Part shown: piece after piece, positions 36,092 through 48,298 of the stretch
Layout: every line of letters begins with the position of its first letter
Numbering within the stretch: the first letter of the stretch is position 1
Assembly: GCA_021740915.1 (NCBI GenBank)
Contig: JAIOYW010000008.1
Coordinates: forward strand, 124,001-188,000
Source: Ignavibacteriales bacterium
GTDB taxonomy: Bacteria > Bacteroidota > Ignavibacteria > Ignavibacteriales > Melioribacteraceae
DNA length: 64,000 bases
Reading direction: 5' to 3'
The notes under the pieces: generated by a model
What the model saw: only the letters and a program-made list of their open reading frames with translations
Databases searched by the model: none
Told to the model about the DNA's origin: nothing
Made by a program: the position numbers and the translations under genes

Positions 36092-36196
36092 GACTGCATA
36101 AGGCATAAAAGTAATTCTCATCTTTATGTTGAGAGTCTGATCATCAATCAGGTTAACCTGGTTGTGCTGATGAATTCTTTCATGTCTTATGCAGTC
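36092..36196. repeat. Large imperfect palindrome between convergent genes
   Basis: The outer arms GACTGCATAAG (36092-36102) and CTTATGCAGTC (36186-36196) are exactly complementary, and pairing continues with mismatches through GCATAAAAG/CTTTCATG. A second palindrome CAGGTTAACCTG (36149-36160) sits inside, flanked by CATCA/TGATG. It could act as a bidirectional terminator for the genes ending at 36080 and 36204, but there is no T-tract. Confidence 0.6.
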
Positions 36197-36203
36197 GGAA
36201 AAT

Positions 36204-36566
36204 TTAATCTGAGGTCCCGTTTGATTGTTTTTCCTCATGTTTTTTTCCGTAGAAAAATGCCGCAATAAATCCTATACCTATGAAACTGATAATCAGGAAA
36301 GGCATCCATTCATCAACTGATGTGAGATTTTCCATCATAAACCCAAGTCCTAAGCCCAATCCGAAAAAGAATATAACAATCCCGGTTTTGAGCATCAGAG
36401 TACCCTGACTTTTATGCTGGTATAACAGCTTAATTTCATCAGTGCCAATTCCTCTTTCAATCAGCATCATTCGCTCCCTGGAGCGCAGATAAAGGAACAG
36501 AGCGATCACAATTCCGGTAGAAAGTATTGAAAGAAGCGGGATGAATAAAACGATAACGTTTTCCAT
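36204..36566 (-). CDS. DUF6249-like small membrane protein
   Basis: A 120-aa protein from the ATG at 36566, which has an ideal AGGAG site; a longer frame to 36635 adds an unlikely 23 residues. There are three membrane segments: about 2-22 (ENVIVLFIPLLSILSTGIVI), 55-75 (GIVIFFFGLGLGLGFMM) and 85-105. Between the first two lies RSRERMMLIERGIGTDEI, the recognisable motif of this family (DUF6249). The family often neighbours ECF sigma factors, and a sigma factor lies divergently 140 bp away. The function is unknown. Confidence 0.75.
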   Translation of the reverse strand: MENVIVLFIPLLSILSTGIVIALFLYLRSRERMMLIERGIGTDEIKLLYQHKSQGTLMLKTGIVIFFFGLGLGLGFMMENLTSVDEWMPFLIISFIGIGFIAAFFYGKKHEEKQSNGTSD

Positions 36567-36706
36567 AGTAACTCCTGTTTGTTGTTTATTACTTATGACA
36601 GGTATTTTTGCAAATTGGTTACAAAAACGGGGCATTTTTTTATTAAAAAATATATTCTAAGATTTATTGCTCCTGCTGTAACCTTTTTGCGGTTTTTCAG
36701 GTCTAA

Positions 36707-37288
36707 ATGTATGCCATGAAAAGTATCACTGATTTACAGATAATAGATTCAGTCCTGAAAGGAAACACAAACGATTATGCGATGCTGATCACACGATACA
36801 AGCATAAGGGATTCACACTCCTGAACCGTTTGCTCAGGAACAGAGAGGACGCAGAGGAGGTTTTACAAGATGCATTTCTTAAAGCGTTTAATGCTCTGCC
36901 ATATTTCAGGAAGGATTCAAAATTTTCGACATGGTTCTACCGTATTGTTTATAATGCAGGGATATCATTTATAGCTAAAAATAAAAAGATGATTACCTGG
37001 GATAATGAAAGTATTGAGAATGTTGAGATTGCAGATTTTGAGTCCCTGCCCGGCTTCTCGAAACCAGAGACCGGAAATGTCGCATTATATAAAGTTCTTG
37101 ATATGCTGCCGGTCCGTAATGGTGTTATCCTGATCTTGTTTTATGTCGATGGATTAAGTGTTCCTGAAATAGCCGGGGTGACCGGATTAACTGAACAAAA
37201 CGTCAAAGTCATTTTACACAGGTCAAGGCATATATTAAAGAAGATGATTATGGGAAATAAACTCCTGAAGGAGGTTTTCTATGCATGA
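36707..37288 (+). CDS. ECF-type RNA polymerase sigma factor
   Basis: A 193-aa sigma-70-family protein. Region 2 reads RNREDAEEVLQDAFLKAFNA (about 44-63), then FSTWFYRIVYNAGISF, which melts the -10 region. Region 4 reads ILFYVDGLSVPEIAGVTGLT (about 145-164), followed by EQNVKVILHRSR for -35 recognition. The start is uncertain: ATG 36707 and ATG 36716 are both possible, and neither has a clear SD. The next gene overlaps by 8 nt and encodes a one-helix membrane protein, the usual anti-sigma layout. Confidence 0.85.
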   Translation: MYAMKSITDLQIIDSVLKGNTNDYAMLITRYKHKGFTLLNRLLRNREDAEEVLQDAFLKAFNALPYFRKDSKFSTWFYRIVYNAGISFIAKNKKMITWDNESIENVEIADFESLPGFSKPETGNVALYKVLDMLPVRNGVILILFYVDGLSVPEIAGVTGLTEQNVKVILHRSRHILKKMIMGNKLLKEVFYA

Positions 37289-37796
37289 AAAATTTGAATT
37301 TCTGCTCAATAAACTTGCCGATGAAGGTCTCATTTCTGCTGAAAAATCAGAATTGCAGACTTTCCTTTTAGATGATTCGAATCGTGCTGCCAGAGATGCG
37401 TTTTTGAAAGTTCACGAGAGTCTGAGGAATCTTCAGCCTGAAGAGACAAGTTTTGATTTTGAAAAAACACTGCTTTCACGGATCGGCATCCGAAAAAAAC
37501 CCTCTGCATCAGCAGGAAAAATTGTTATGATGATTATTGCTCTCTTTCTTTTCGGGATATTTGCCATTACATTTTATTTTACTGAGAATTCCGGAATGAG
37601 TTCACCAAATTTTAGTATCCCATTTATTAATAATATTAATTTCGAAGAATTATTTGCGGGCATTTCATACCCAAAATTTCTGTTTGAGAGCAGTTATTCA
37701 TTATTATTTGGAGGGGGGTTAACCTTAATCCTTCTTATTGCCACTGTTTTTATTTTTCAGGGGCACCGGGAGTTCAGGAGCCGGATTAAATCATGA
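37281..37796 (+). CDS. Putative membrane anti-sigma factor
   Basis: A 171-aa protein. Residues 1-75 form a cytoplasmic helical domain (HEKFEFLLNKLADEGLISAE). There is one membrane helix at about 79-99 (VMMIIALFLFGIFAITFYF) and a second hydrophobic segment near 143-162. No zinc-binding HxxxCxxC motif is seen, so it is not a ZAS-type anti-sigma. The role is inferred from its overlap with the sigma gene and its topology. It ends 3 nt before a convergent gene. Confidence 0.6.
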   Translation: MHEKFEFLLNKLADEGLISAEKSELQTFLLDDSNRAARDAFLKVHESLRNLQPEETSFDFEKTLLSRIGIRKKPSASAGKIVMMIIALFLFGIFAITFYFTENSGMSSPNFSIPFINNINFEELFAGISYPKFLFESSYSLLFGGGLTLILLIATVFIFQGHREFRSRIKS

Positions 37797-37799
37797 TGC

Positions 37800-38456
37800 T
37801 CACTGGCTCTGAGTGAAAAAATTCTCGCCGTTATCTTTGACGTGTATCTGAAGAATTCCGGCTCGCACCAGATTGATCAGAGATCTGGATGCTCTTCTCA
37901 GGGAAACGTTTGCTTTTTCCGAAAGCTCTGAGGCTGTAATAAATTCCTTATTTTCAAGATAGGTAAACACAGCTTTTTCTATTTTGCCGACATTATAATT
38001 TGTGAGAGAGGTTCTGCCGGTAGTTGTCTGAAGAATCTTGATCATTTCCTTTCCTGCAAGAACACTCTTATCGGATGTACGAACATATACCTGAGCAGTA
38101 TTGATATCAATGCCGGCATTGTAATCGTTTATTCTTAGCGGTTTGTTATTTGATTCCTGAACGTAAACCAAAACAATTTCTTTTCCTTCGATTTCGAAAT
38201 ATGTTGTTTCAATTGTCGGGGGTGGGATTATGTAATCTCTTAATGTTTCTTCGATAAGTGCAGCTACTTCTTTTTCGCTTTGTACACCGCAAATACTTCG
38301 GTCATCATTAATTCCGAATAAAAGATATCCGCCTTTTGTATTGGCAAAAGCAATTATTTCCTTTGCGATTTTCTGGTGTGAAGAAAATCTCTGCTTAAAT
38401 TCAATATAAGGTCCTTCACCTTCTTCAATCATTTCAAGCAATTTTTTTCTTGTCAT
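37800..38456 (-). CDS. AlbA/Schlafen ATP-binding-domain protein with C-terminal winged helix
   Basis: A 218-aa protein. Residues 10-110 match the divergent AlbA_2/AAA-4 domain: EGPYIEFKQRF (about 13), IAKEIIAFANTKGGYLLFGI (about 30-49) and DDRSICGVQSEKEV. The last 60 residues (VFTYLENKEFITASELSEKA) resemble a winged helix-turn-helix. Such proteins are usually transcriptional regulators or nucleic-acid-binding factors. It lies 18 nt after the TPR lipoprotein and ends the secA-P-II-TPR run. The target is unknown. Confidence 0.78.
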   Translation of the reverse strand: MTRKKLLEMIEEGEGPYIEFKQRFSSHQKIAKEIIAFANTKGGYLLFGINDDRSICGVQSEKEVAALIEETLRDYIIPPPTIETTYFEIEGKEIVLVYVQESNNKPLRINDYNAGIDINTAQVYVRTSDKSVLAGKEMIKILQTTTGRTSLTNYNVGKIEKAVFTYLENKEFITASELSEKANVSLRRASRSLINLVRAGILQIHVKDNGENFFTQSQ

Positions 38457-38474
38457 ACCGGCAATGCTGGATTT

Positions 38475-40658
38475 TCAGGAATCAGCAAAAAATGAATTAA
38501 TATTGAAAATTGTCCTGGGCACAAGAGCTTCAGGAAGAAAAGAAATTCCGGGGTTGTCCTGAGATTGCGAAGAATCGGGAACTTCATCCTGTTCGAGCTG
38601 AAACCCGGAAGGCTGAACACCATTATTAAGGCTATCCGGAACTACCTGTAGTGAATCTTTTGAAACTTCGTTCGGGGCTGATTTTGCCTGTTCGGCTGCA
38701 GCAATTGAATCGACAATAGCCTGTTTTGCCTTTTCAATCTGAGCGAGAGAGTCGGCAATTTTTTTCTGAGCCGCTTTTACAGAATCCTCCAGTCTTTTCC
38801 TTTCCTGTCTGTAAACATTCAGTTTAGGCAGAACACTCCTTGCGTAATCTGTGGTCTGGTATTTTGAAGTTAACGAGTCGTAATACGCAGCCGCTGAATC
38901 CGGTTGTTTCAGTTCGTTCTCATATAAATACCCTATTGTATATAGTGAACGGGCAGCGAGATTTGATTTGGTGTGTTCCTGATATATCTGGAAATAGGTA
39001 GCAATTGCTTCAGGGTAGTTTTTATCTATCATGAGTGCTTCGGCAGCACGATATTTAACCGCAGCGGGGTCTGCTGAAATCTCTATCGTTTCTTTGCCCA
39101 GTTTTTTTGCGGCTTCATTTGCAAGAGGATCGAACCGGTAATTAGAATATACAATACTGAAAAGTGAATCAGCCTTTTGCTGATTACCGACGGTAAGATA
39201 ATATGTGCCAAAAGTATAATAGAACTTAGGCTTAAAATTCAGAACTGAATCCTCTTCAGCTATTCGCAAATAATATTTGTAAGCCGAATCCGGCACATTC
39301 AACTCAGTGAGAAAAAGATTGCCGAGTTCGAAGCGGGATTTAAGGACAAGACTCTTCAAAGAATCAGCAGTCAGAGTCGGCATCATTGGTTTAATAAGCT
39401 GTTTCTTTTTAACCGGGGGCTGCTCTGCGGGTTCGTTCTGCAATTTCCATGTTTTCGATGTGTCCTGAAAAATCCGTTCTTCATATAATAGAGAATCTGC
39501 TGTAAAGATAGCCGGATCGGTTACATAATAGTATGAAGATGTATTTTTTTGGTAATCCACCGAAAGGGTAATATATTTATTCAACAATTCGGACTTTTTC
39601 TTCGCCTGCTCTTTTCTAATAGGTTCCATCTGGCTGGCAAGTGATTTATCGTAATAAAACAACGCCGAATCATAATTGTTGTAATATTTGTCCCATATCT
39701 CGCCCTTTAGGAAAGCAGCCTCTCCGGCGCTTGCGGTGCGTTTGTAAGTCGTATCAATTACCGTAAACTCCTGCATCGCTTTTTCAATATCACCCTGCTC
39801 GTAGTGAATAAGGGCTATCTCATAGTCTATCAGATCGTATTTGTCAGAATTCTTTTTGTCTGAACGCAATTCCTCGAGTAATTCCATGCTTTCATCGGTT
39901 TTCTTCAGCAGTTTCCGTAACCTCGCATTTTCAATCTTACTGTTAAATTCAACTTCATAAACGGGTTCGTAATTCGAAACTTCAGCGAAAGCAAGTGCTG
40001 CATTTTCAGTGTCCCCCTGCAGCAGATGAAGTTTTCCAATCTGGTAAGCTGTTTCAGCCTTAAGTTCGGGGTCATCTGTCAGATCAATCAACTGGCGTGC
40101 GTAATCAATGGCAGTAACATAGTTTTCCCTGTTGATCAGATAACTCACCTGAGTGATTGCAGCTTCAGCACCAATCTCAGGTCGTTCCCGCAGAAGTGCA
40201 GATTTTTTAAGTTCCTCAAGTATGTTAAAACCGACTTCAAAATTTCGCAGCTGGAGTTCGGTTTTACCAAGCCAAAGCTGACTTTCAAGAGCATATGGAC
40301 TATTTTCTCTTGCGGCAAGTTCACTGAATTTTCTAAATGCCTTTGAGTATTCTTTTTGATAGTAAAAGGATTTCCCAATCATAAGGAGTGCATCATCAAC
40401 ATAGCCTGATTCCGAGTGGAATTGCAGGATTTTTGAACATTTCTCGATCACTTTATTTAATTGCTGCTTCAGGTTCTGAGGCATATCGATCTGCCGGAAT
40501 TCAAACCTGTCCTTTATCTGAAGAGCCATTTGTTCTTCGACGTCATCGAAAATTTTCGAGGCATTAAAATAAATGTTAAAATATGTTGTGAAATTTTCCC
40601 AGACACTACAGGATGAAACGATAAGCGCCAGAAGGATAATAATTGTTTTCCTGTTCAT
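38475..40658 (-). CDS. TPR-repeat lipoprotein, possible SprE/PorW-like T9SS accessory protein
   Basis: A 727-aa protein. The lipoprotein signal peptide ends at Cys17 (LIVSSCS), followed by TTYFNIYFNASKIFDDVE. Tetratricopeptide-type helical repeats cover about 60-340 (DALLMIGKSFYYQKEYSKAF and similar) and 470-610. A coiled-coil, Ala/Lys-rich segment (about 615-665) and an acidic tail follow. The Cys-then-FNIYFN start and the TPR layout resemble the gliding/T9SS lipoprotein SprE (PorW). With T9SS cargo in this window that would fit, but it is not proven. It lies 14 nt after the P-II gene. Confidence 0.7.
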   Translation of the reverse strand: MNRKTIIILLALIVSSCSVWENFTTYFNIYFNASKIFDDVEEQMALQIKDRFEFRQIDMPQNLKQQLNKVIEKCSKILQFHSESGYVDDALLMIGKSFYYQKEYSKAFRKFSELAARENSPYALESQLWLGKTELQLRNFEVGFNILEELKKSALLRERPEIGAEAAITQVSYLINRENYVTAIDYARQLIDLTDDPELKAETAYQIGKLHLLQGDTENAALAFAEVSNYEPVYEVEFNSKIENARLRKLLKKTDESMELLEELRSDKKNSDKYDLIDYEIALIHYEQGDIEKAMQEFTVIDTTYKRTASAGEAAFLKGEIWDKYYNNYDSALFYYDKSLASQMEPIRKEQAKKKSELLNKYITLSVDYQKNTSSYYYVTDPAIFTADSLLYEERIFQDTSKTWKLQNEPAEQPPVKKKQLIKPMMPTLTADSLKSLVLKSRFELGNLFLTELNVPDSAYKYYLRIAEEDSVLNFKPKFYYTFGTYYLTVGNQQKADSLFSIVYSNYRFDPLANEAAKKLGKETIEISADPAAVKYRAAEALMIDKNYPEAIATYFQIYQEHTKSNLAARSLYTIGYLYENELKQPDSAAAYYDSLTSKYQTTDYARSVLPKLNVYRQERKRLEDSVKAAQKKIADSLAQIEKAKQAIVDSIAAAEQAKSAPNEVSKDSLQVVPDSLNNGVQPSGFQLEQDEVPDSSQSQDNPGISFLPEALVPRTIFNINSFFADS

Positions 40659-40672
40659 TTTACCTTTTCTGA

Positions 40673-44094
<3,422 letters not shown>

Positions 44095-44495
44095 CCAATT
44101 CTCCGTTTTTTCCAAATTTTAAAGTTAATAAAGCCATGCCTAAAATCAAAAATGGAACCCTGGGGCTCTTTGAAAGGACATTGCAAATCTAATCTTAAAT
44201 CAGATATTAAACTATTACAAATTATTTACCCTGATTTGTTCCACTGACGGCCATTTTCTTAACCATTTCCCACATTAGTGATTTGGGGCGAAAAGCAATT
44301 TCTAATGATTGACATTACAGTTATTATTATCCAGGTAAAACTTTCTGGTTCATATACGCCTCAAATAATAAGCTGTATTGTGTTAAAGCTCCGCTAATGA
44401 CCTGAAGATATGTTGCCTATTTTCGAGCAGGGAGATTTTGTCTGAAGAGTCAGATTCTATATATTTTGATCATTGAATAATGAATTGGAACGATT
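44095..44495. other. Divergent intergenic region upstream of secA and the amidotransferase gene
   Basis: No gene and no strong hairpin are seen in about 400 bp. It should contain the promoters of secA (minus strand) and the gene at 44496 (plus strand), but no confident promoter match was found. Confidence 0.5.
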
Positions 44496-45338
44496 TTGGG
44501 ACAGAATAATATTAAAGTTGCGATAATTGACCTTTACAATGGTGAAAAAAACGAAGGGATGAGGTGTATTCAGGATATTATCAAAGAAACCGATGCAAAA
44601 CACAACGAATTTAAAGTTGTTTATGATATTTATGACACACGTTTAAAAGTGGAAATACCGGATAAAAGTTATGATATTTTTATATCCAGCGGAGGTCCCG
44701 GCGACCCCTTCGATGGAGAAGGTAAAGAATGGGAACGAAAATACTTTGCTCTGCTCGATACTCTCTGTGCTCATAATCAAAATGACAATCCTGAAAAGAA
44801 GTATCTTTTCTTTATCTGTCATTCTTATCAAATAATGGTCCGATATTTTAAGCTTGGAACCGTCAACAGAAGAAACTCAAAATCTTTTGGTATTATGCCG
44901 GTGCATCATACGGACGCAGGATTTAATGATCCTATCATAAAATTGCTTCCCGAACCTTTTTATGCCGCAGATTTCAGAGAATTTCAGACGGTTCAGCCAA
45001 ATGCTGCCAAATTGAAAGAAATCGGGGCGAAAGTTTTATGCCTTGAAAAGATAAGACCCGATGTTGACTATGAGAGAGCAATGATGGCAATCCGTATATC
45101 AGATGAAATTATGGGAACACAATTCCATCCGGAAGCTGACCACCAGAGTATGGATTACCACTTCAGGCAACCCGAGCGAAGAGAACATGTTGTTTCTAAA
45201 TATGGCGAGAAAAAGTACTTTGAAATGCTTGAACTCCTTGATGACCCGATGGCAGTGCCCTTTACAAGAAAAATTGTTTTACCCGAGTTCCTCAGCATAG
45301 CTGTTGACAAACTGCGTCCGGAATATTCGAAGTGCTGA
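44496..45338 (+). CDS. Class I glutamine amidotransferase-like protein (GMP-synthase type)
   Basis: A 280-aa protein with a type 1 glutamine amidotransferase fold. DIFISSGGPGDPFDGEG (about 60-76) is the N-terminal loop. The nucleophile Cys is in LFFICHSYQIMVRYF (about residue 110), replacing the usual C-x-G-x-Q by CHSYQ. The catalytic His is in GTQFHPEADHQ (about 207). The start is TTG at 44496 with GGAA 5 nt upstream; an in-frame stop lies 15 nt upstream and no in-frame ATG exists between, while the nearby ATG at 44480 is in another frame. No synthetase domain is attached, so it may act as a stand-alone hydrolase. The substrate is unknown. Confidence 0.75.
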   Translation: MGQNNIKVAIIDLYNGEKNEGMRCIQDIIKETDAKHNEFKVVYDIYDTRLKVEIPDKSYDIFISSGGPGDPFDGEGKEWERKYFALLDTLCAHNQNDNPEKKYLFFICHSYQIMVRYFKLGTVNRRNSKSFGIMPVHHTDAGFNDPIIKLLPEPFYAADFREFQTVQPNAAKLKEIGAKVLCLEKIRPDVDYERAMMAIRISDEIMGTQFHPEADHQSMDYHFRQPERREHVVSKYGEKKYFEMLELLDDPMAVPFTRKIVLPEFLSIAVDKLRPEYSKC

Positions 45339-45388
45339 CTCATTCATCACGAGTAAAATCCCTGAGGATAATTTCGAAAGAAGAAATT

Positions 45389-45428
45389 GACGGTCGTCTC
45401 AGGCGGCGGCCGTTTCACTTGTTTTTTT
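45389..45428 (+). terminator. Probable terminator after the amidotransferase gene
   Basis: ACGGTCGTC (45390-45398) pairs, with G-T wobbles, with GGCGGCCGT (45404-45412). TTTCACTTGTTTTTTT follows. Confidence 0.55.
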
Positions 45429-45463
45429 CTAACTGACCACAAATATTCCCACCCAATTTTTAT

Positions 45464-45496
45464 TTTGACATTTTACGATAAATTATTTTATATTTG
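45464..45496 (+). promoter_or_regulatory. Candidate Bacteroidota-type promoter (TTTG ... TAnnTTTG)
   Basis: TTTG (45464-45467) and TATATTTG (45489-45496) are separated by 21 nt, as in the Bacteroidota vegetative consensus. It lies about 200 nt upstream of the beta-helix gene at 45701. The remainder of 45339-45700 shows no gene. Confidence 0.4.
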
Positions 45497-45700
45497 TATC
45501 GGAATAACTGGTTCAGCGAATGCTATACATCCATTCCGGGAATCAAAAAGGATACAGAAGTATAATATTCGCCGTTTTCCGTTCTTATAACATTGTTTTG
45601 ATTAGTTGTCCACATAGATTAATAATTCCGGCATTATAGGAATTATAGAATGAAGATCCAACTATTAAAAATGGGACTCAGCACACTACGGAGAAATGTT

Positions 45701-47662
45701 ATGATAAAATATTTGACGGTTATTCTTATTCTTTCCTCAAATTTAGTTTTCGCACAAATAACGAGAACTGTCGGTTCATCCGGAGCTGACTTCACCTCCA
45801 TAAGCGATGCAATGACTGTGTCCGGCACCGGCGACATAATCCAGGTAATTGATGCAGTACATACCGAACAGGATATCCAGATCAATAAGGATATCACTAT
45901 TGAAGGACTGGGAATGACTAATACAATTATTCAGGCATCAGATTCTTATAAAACAGCAACCAACAGGGTTTTTTCGGTAGCAATCGGTTTTACGGCAACA
46001 ATCAGAAATTGTACGATCCGATATGGATACCTGGTCGGGGGCAGTGCCGGCAGCGGACCGAGCAAAGGCGGCGGCATTTTTAATGGGCATATTCTTACTC
46101 TCTCAAATGTTAAACTGATCGACAATTGGGTTGAGGGCAATTCTTCAAATCCAAGTGCCTACGGCGGGGGTATTTATAACAATAATATTCTTACAGTCGA
46201 AAATTGTGTCATTTCCGGCAATACCGCAAAAACTTATGCTTTAATTTACCAATCCGGGTACGGGGGTGGACTTGCCTCAAATGGTGGAACATCGACAACA
46301 ATTACAAATTCAACAATTTCATCAAATAATGCACTCGGAGCTGATGCTGCAAATATTTATGCATCCGGTGGCGGAATCTACATCTCTCAGACAAATAGTG
46401 CTGTTCTATCGATGAGCGGATGCACTGTGTCAGGAAATCAGGCAAATTCCAGACTGGCGATGGGCGGCGGATTGAGTTTTGTGAACGCTGCTTCGAATAT
46501 GTTTATTTCGAATTGTACGTTCAGTGGAAATTTAGCCACAGGAGGAGCCTCCGGTTCAGGTCTCGGAGGCGGAATATACGCCGGGGTTTACAGTACAGTT
46601 ATATCGTTCTTTTTCCAGAACTGCACTATTGCCGATAATACAGCAACGACAGCCGGCGGGGGAGTATGGTCGGAATATCCCAGTACCAGGGCTTTACGTT
46701 ACAGGAACTGTCTGATTGCAGACAATACAAGTCCGGTTGGCCCGGATATTAAGGGGCAGATTTTTTCGTTCGGGTATAATCTCATTGAATCAACAGACGG
46801 CTGGTCCACTGATTATGTCGGAGGGATAACTAGTGCCGGAAATATTTATAATACCGACCCACAACTTTCAGCCCTGGCAGAGAATAATTCATTATATAAT
46901 ACATATACTCATCATATTGCTTCAACAAGTCCTGCAAGGGACGCCGGTACTTCATCGGGTGCGCCAGCAACTGATCAGCGCGGAGCAGACAGGAACGGTA
47001 CAGTTGATATTGGAGCCTATGAGTATTGGGGTGACGATGCTCCACTGCCGGTTGAGCTCATTTCATTTACTGCACAAACCGAAGGACAGACAGTGATCGT
47101 GAATTGGCGGACGGAGACCGAGGAGAATAATTATGGATTTGAAATACTCAAAAGAAATAATAATTATGACCTGAAAATATTACACATGGAAAATCCTGAG
47201 CAATGGGCTTCCCTTGGTTTTGTGCCCGGAAGCGGATACTCTAACTCACCCAAAAGCTACAGTTTTTCAGATCTGAATCCGGGAGAAGGAATCCTATATT
47301 ACTGTCTTAAGCAGATTGATACCGATGGGCAATTTGAGTTTTCGGATGTTATTTCAATCTATAAAAATTCGGAATCTGTTTTGACCAGTGATTTCATCCT
47401 CGAGCAGAATTATCCCAATCCATTTAATCCGTTTACAACTATAAAGATTGTATTGCCGGCAGATTGCCAGGTAGAATTGACGGTTCATTCAGTTACCGGA
47501 GAAAAAGTCGCTGATTTAGCCAATGGCTTTTTCGCAGCAGGGCACCATATCTTTGAACTTAATGCATCAAGCCTGACAAGCGGAGTATATTTCTACCTCC
47601 TTAGCGCTAAAAGTTTTGGCGAAAGTTATTCCCAAACGAAAAAACTTGTAATCCTCCGCTGA
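45701..47662 (+). CDS. Secreted right-handed beta-helix protein with T9SS sorting domain
   Basis: A 653-aa protein. The ATG at 45701 has GGAG upstream and starts a clear signal peptide (MIKYLTVILILSSNLVFAQ); the upstream ATG at 45650 would bury it. Residues 40-400 show repeating beta-helix coils, for example GGGIYNNNILTVENCVISGN, GGGIYISQTNSAVLSMSGCT and GGGLSFVNAASNMFISNCTF. DQRGADRNGTVDIGAYEY (about 440) is the choice-of-anchor Q motif. LPVELISFTAQTEGQ and the C-terminal LEQNYPNPFNPFTTIKIVLP domain complete the T9SS cargo layout. It may be a surface adhesin or polysaccharide-binding protein. No lyase residues were identified. Confidence 0.82.
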   Translation: MIKYLTVILILSSNLVFAQITRTVGSSGADFTSISDAMTVSGTGDIIQVIDAVHTEQDIQINKDITIEGLGMTNTIIQASDSYKTATNRVFSVAIGFTATIRNCTIRYGYLVGGSAGSGPSKGGGIFNGHILTLSNVKLIDNWVEGNSSNPSAYGGGIYNNNILTVENCVISGNTAKTYALIYQSGYGGGLASNGGTSTTITNSTISSNNALGADAANIYASGGGIYISQTNSAVLSMSGCTVSGNQANSRLAMGGGLSFVNAASNMFISNCTFSGNLATGGASGSGLGGGIYAGVYSTVISFFFQNCTIADNTATTAGGGVWSEYPSTRALRYRNCLIADNTSPVGPDIKGQIFSFGYNLIESTDGWSTDYVGGITSAGNIYNTDPQLSALAENNSLYNTYTHHIASTSPARDAGTSSGAPATDQRGADRNGTVDIGAYEYWGDDAPLPVELISFTAQTEGQTVIVNWRTETEENNYGFEILKRNNNYDLKILHMENPEQWASLGFVPGSGYSNSPKSYSFSDLNPGEGILYYCLKQIDTDGQFEFSDVISIYKNSESVLTSDFILEQNYPNPFNPFTTIKIVLPADCQVELTVHSVTGEKVADLANGFFAAGHHIFELNASSLTSGVYFYLLSAKSFGESYSQTKKLVILR

Positions 47663-47678
47663 AAAGTAATGCATGAAA

Positions 47679-47705
47679 GCTCATCTTAACATGAGCGGTT
47701 TTCGT
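47679..47705 (+). terminator. Probable terminator after the beta-helix gene
   Basis: GCTCAT (47679-47684), loop CTTAAC, ATGAGC (47691-47696), then GGTTTTCG. A short but perfect stem with a modest T-tract. Confidence 0.5.
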
Positions 47706-47843
47706 TGCATGCTCATTTTATTTGCTTGCGTGATAAGAGTTTTTCCAGTAAAAGATTCGAATGTCCGGGCATTTTTGTAATTATTTTGAGTTTAATATAT
47801 TGCAATGTTCATAAAACAGTTATCCTAAAAACAGGGAGATTTT

Positions 47844-48287
47844 ATGGAGTCAGATTTGATTAGATGGTACACATGGATACTCATATCCTTAGTTCTCTTC
47901 ATCTTTGAAATCTTTGCCCCGGGGTTTATTTTGGCAAGTCTCGGTATCGGTGCAATCGTTGCCGGAATAGTTGCTTCAACAGGGCTCTCGCTTATATGGC
48001 AAATACTATTTTTTGCACTTGGTTCATTCGCTGCATTTCTTGGAATAAAACCCTTCTATAATCGTTTCCTGAAAAAGTTTGATGAAGACAGAATTACCGG
48101 AATTCGCGGATACATTGGTAAAACCTGTGTCGTGACCGAAAGAGTTGCGGGCAGTTATTCACCCGGCAGAGTGAAAGTTATGGGTGAGACATGGAAAGCT
48201 GTTTGCGCTGAAGGTTCGGTTTTTGAGGAGGGAGAATCTGCTGTTATTGAAAAAGTTGAAGATCTAACTTTATTCATAAATAAATAA
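47844..48287 (+). CDS. NfeD-like membrane protein
   Basis: A 147-aa protein with hydrophobic helices at about 8-28, 30-48 and 53-70 (LVLFIFEIFAPGFILASLGIG; PGF is conserved). A C-terminal OB-fold beta domain follows at about 85-147 (GKTCVVTERVAGSYSPGRVK). NfeD-like proteins pair with stomatin/SPFH proteins and help organise membrane microdomains. The SPFH partner starts 11 nt after the stop. An AGGGAG site precedes the ATG. Confidence 0.88.
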   Translation: MESDLIRWYTWILISLVLFIFEIFAPGFILASLGIGAIVAGIVASTGLSLIWQILFFALGSFAAFLGIKPFYNRFLKKFDEDRITGIRGYIGKTCVVTERVAGSYSPGRVKVMGETWKAVCAEGSVFEEGESAVIEKVEDLTLFINK

Positions 48288-48298
48288 TTGGAGATTAA

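Noticed and set aside
36041-36265. Minus-strand open frame across the convergent junction
   Set aside because: It spans the large palindrome and overlaps the ends of two better-supported genes; no ribosome site or family motif.
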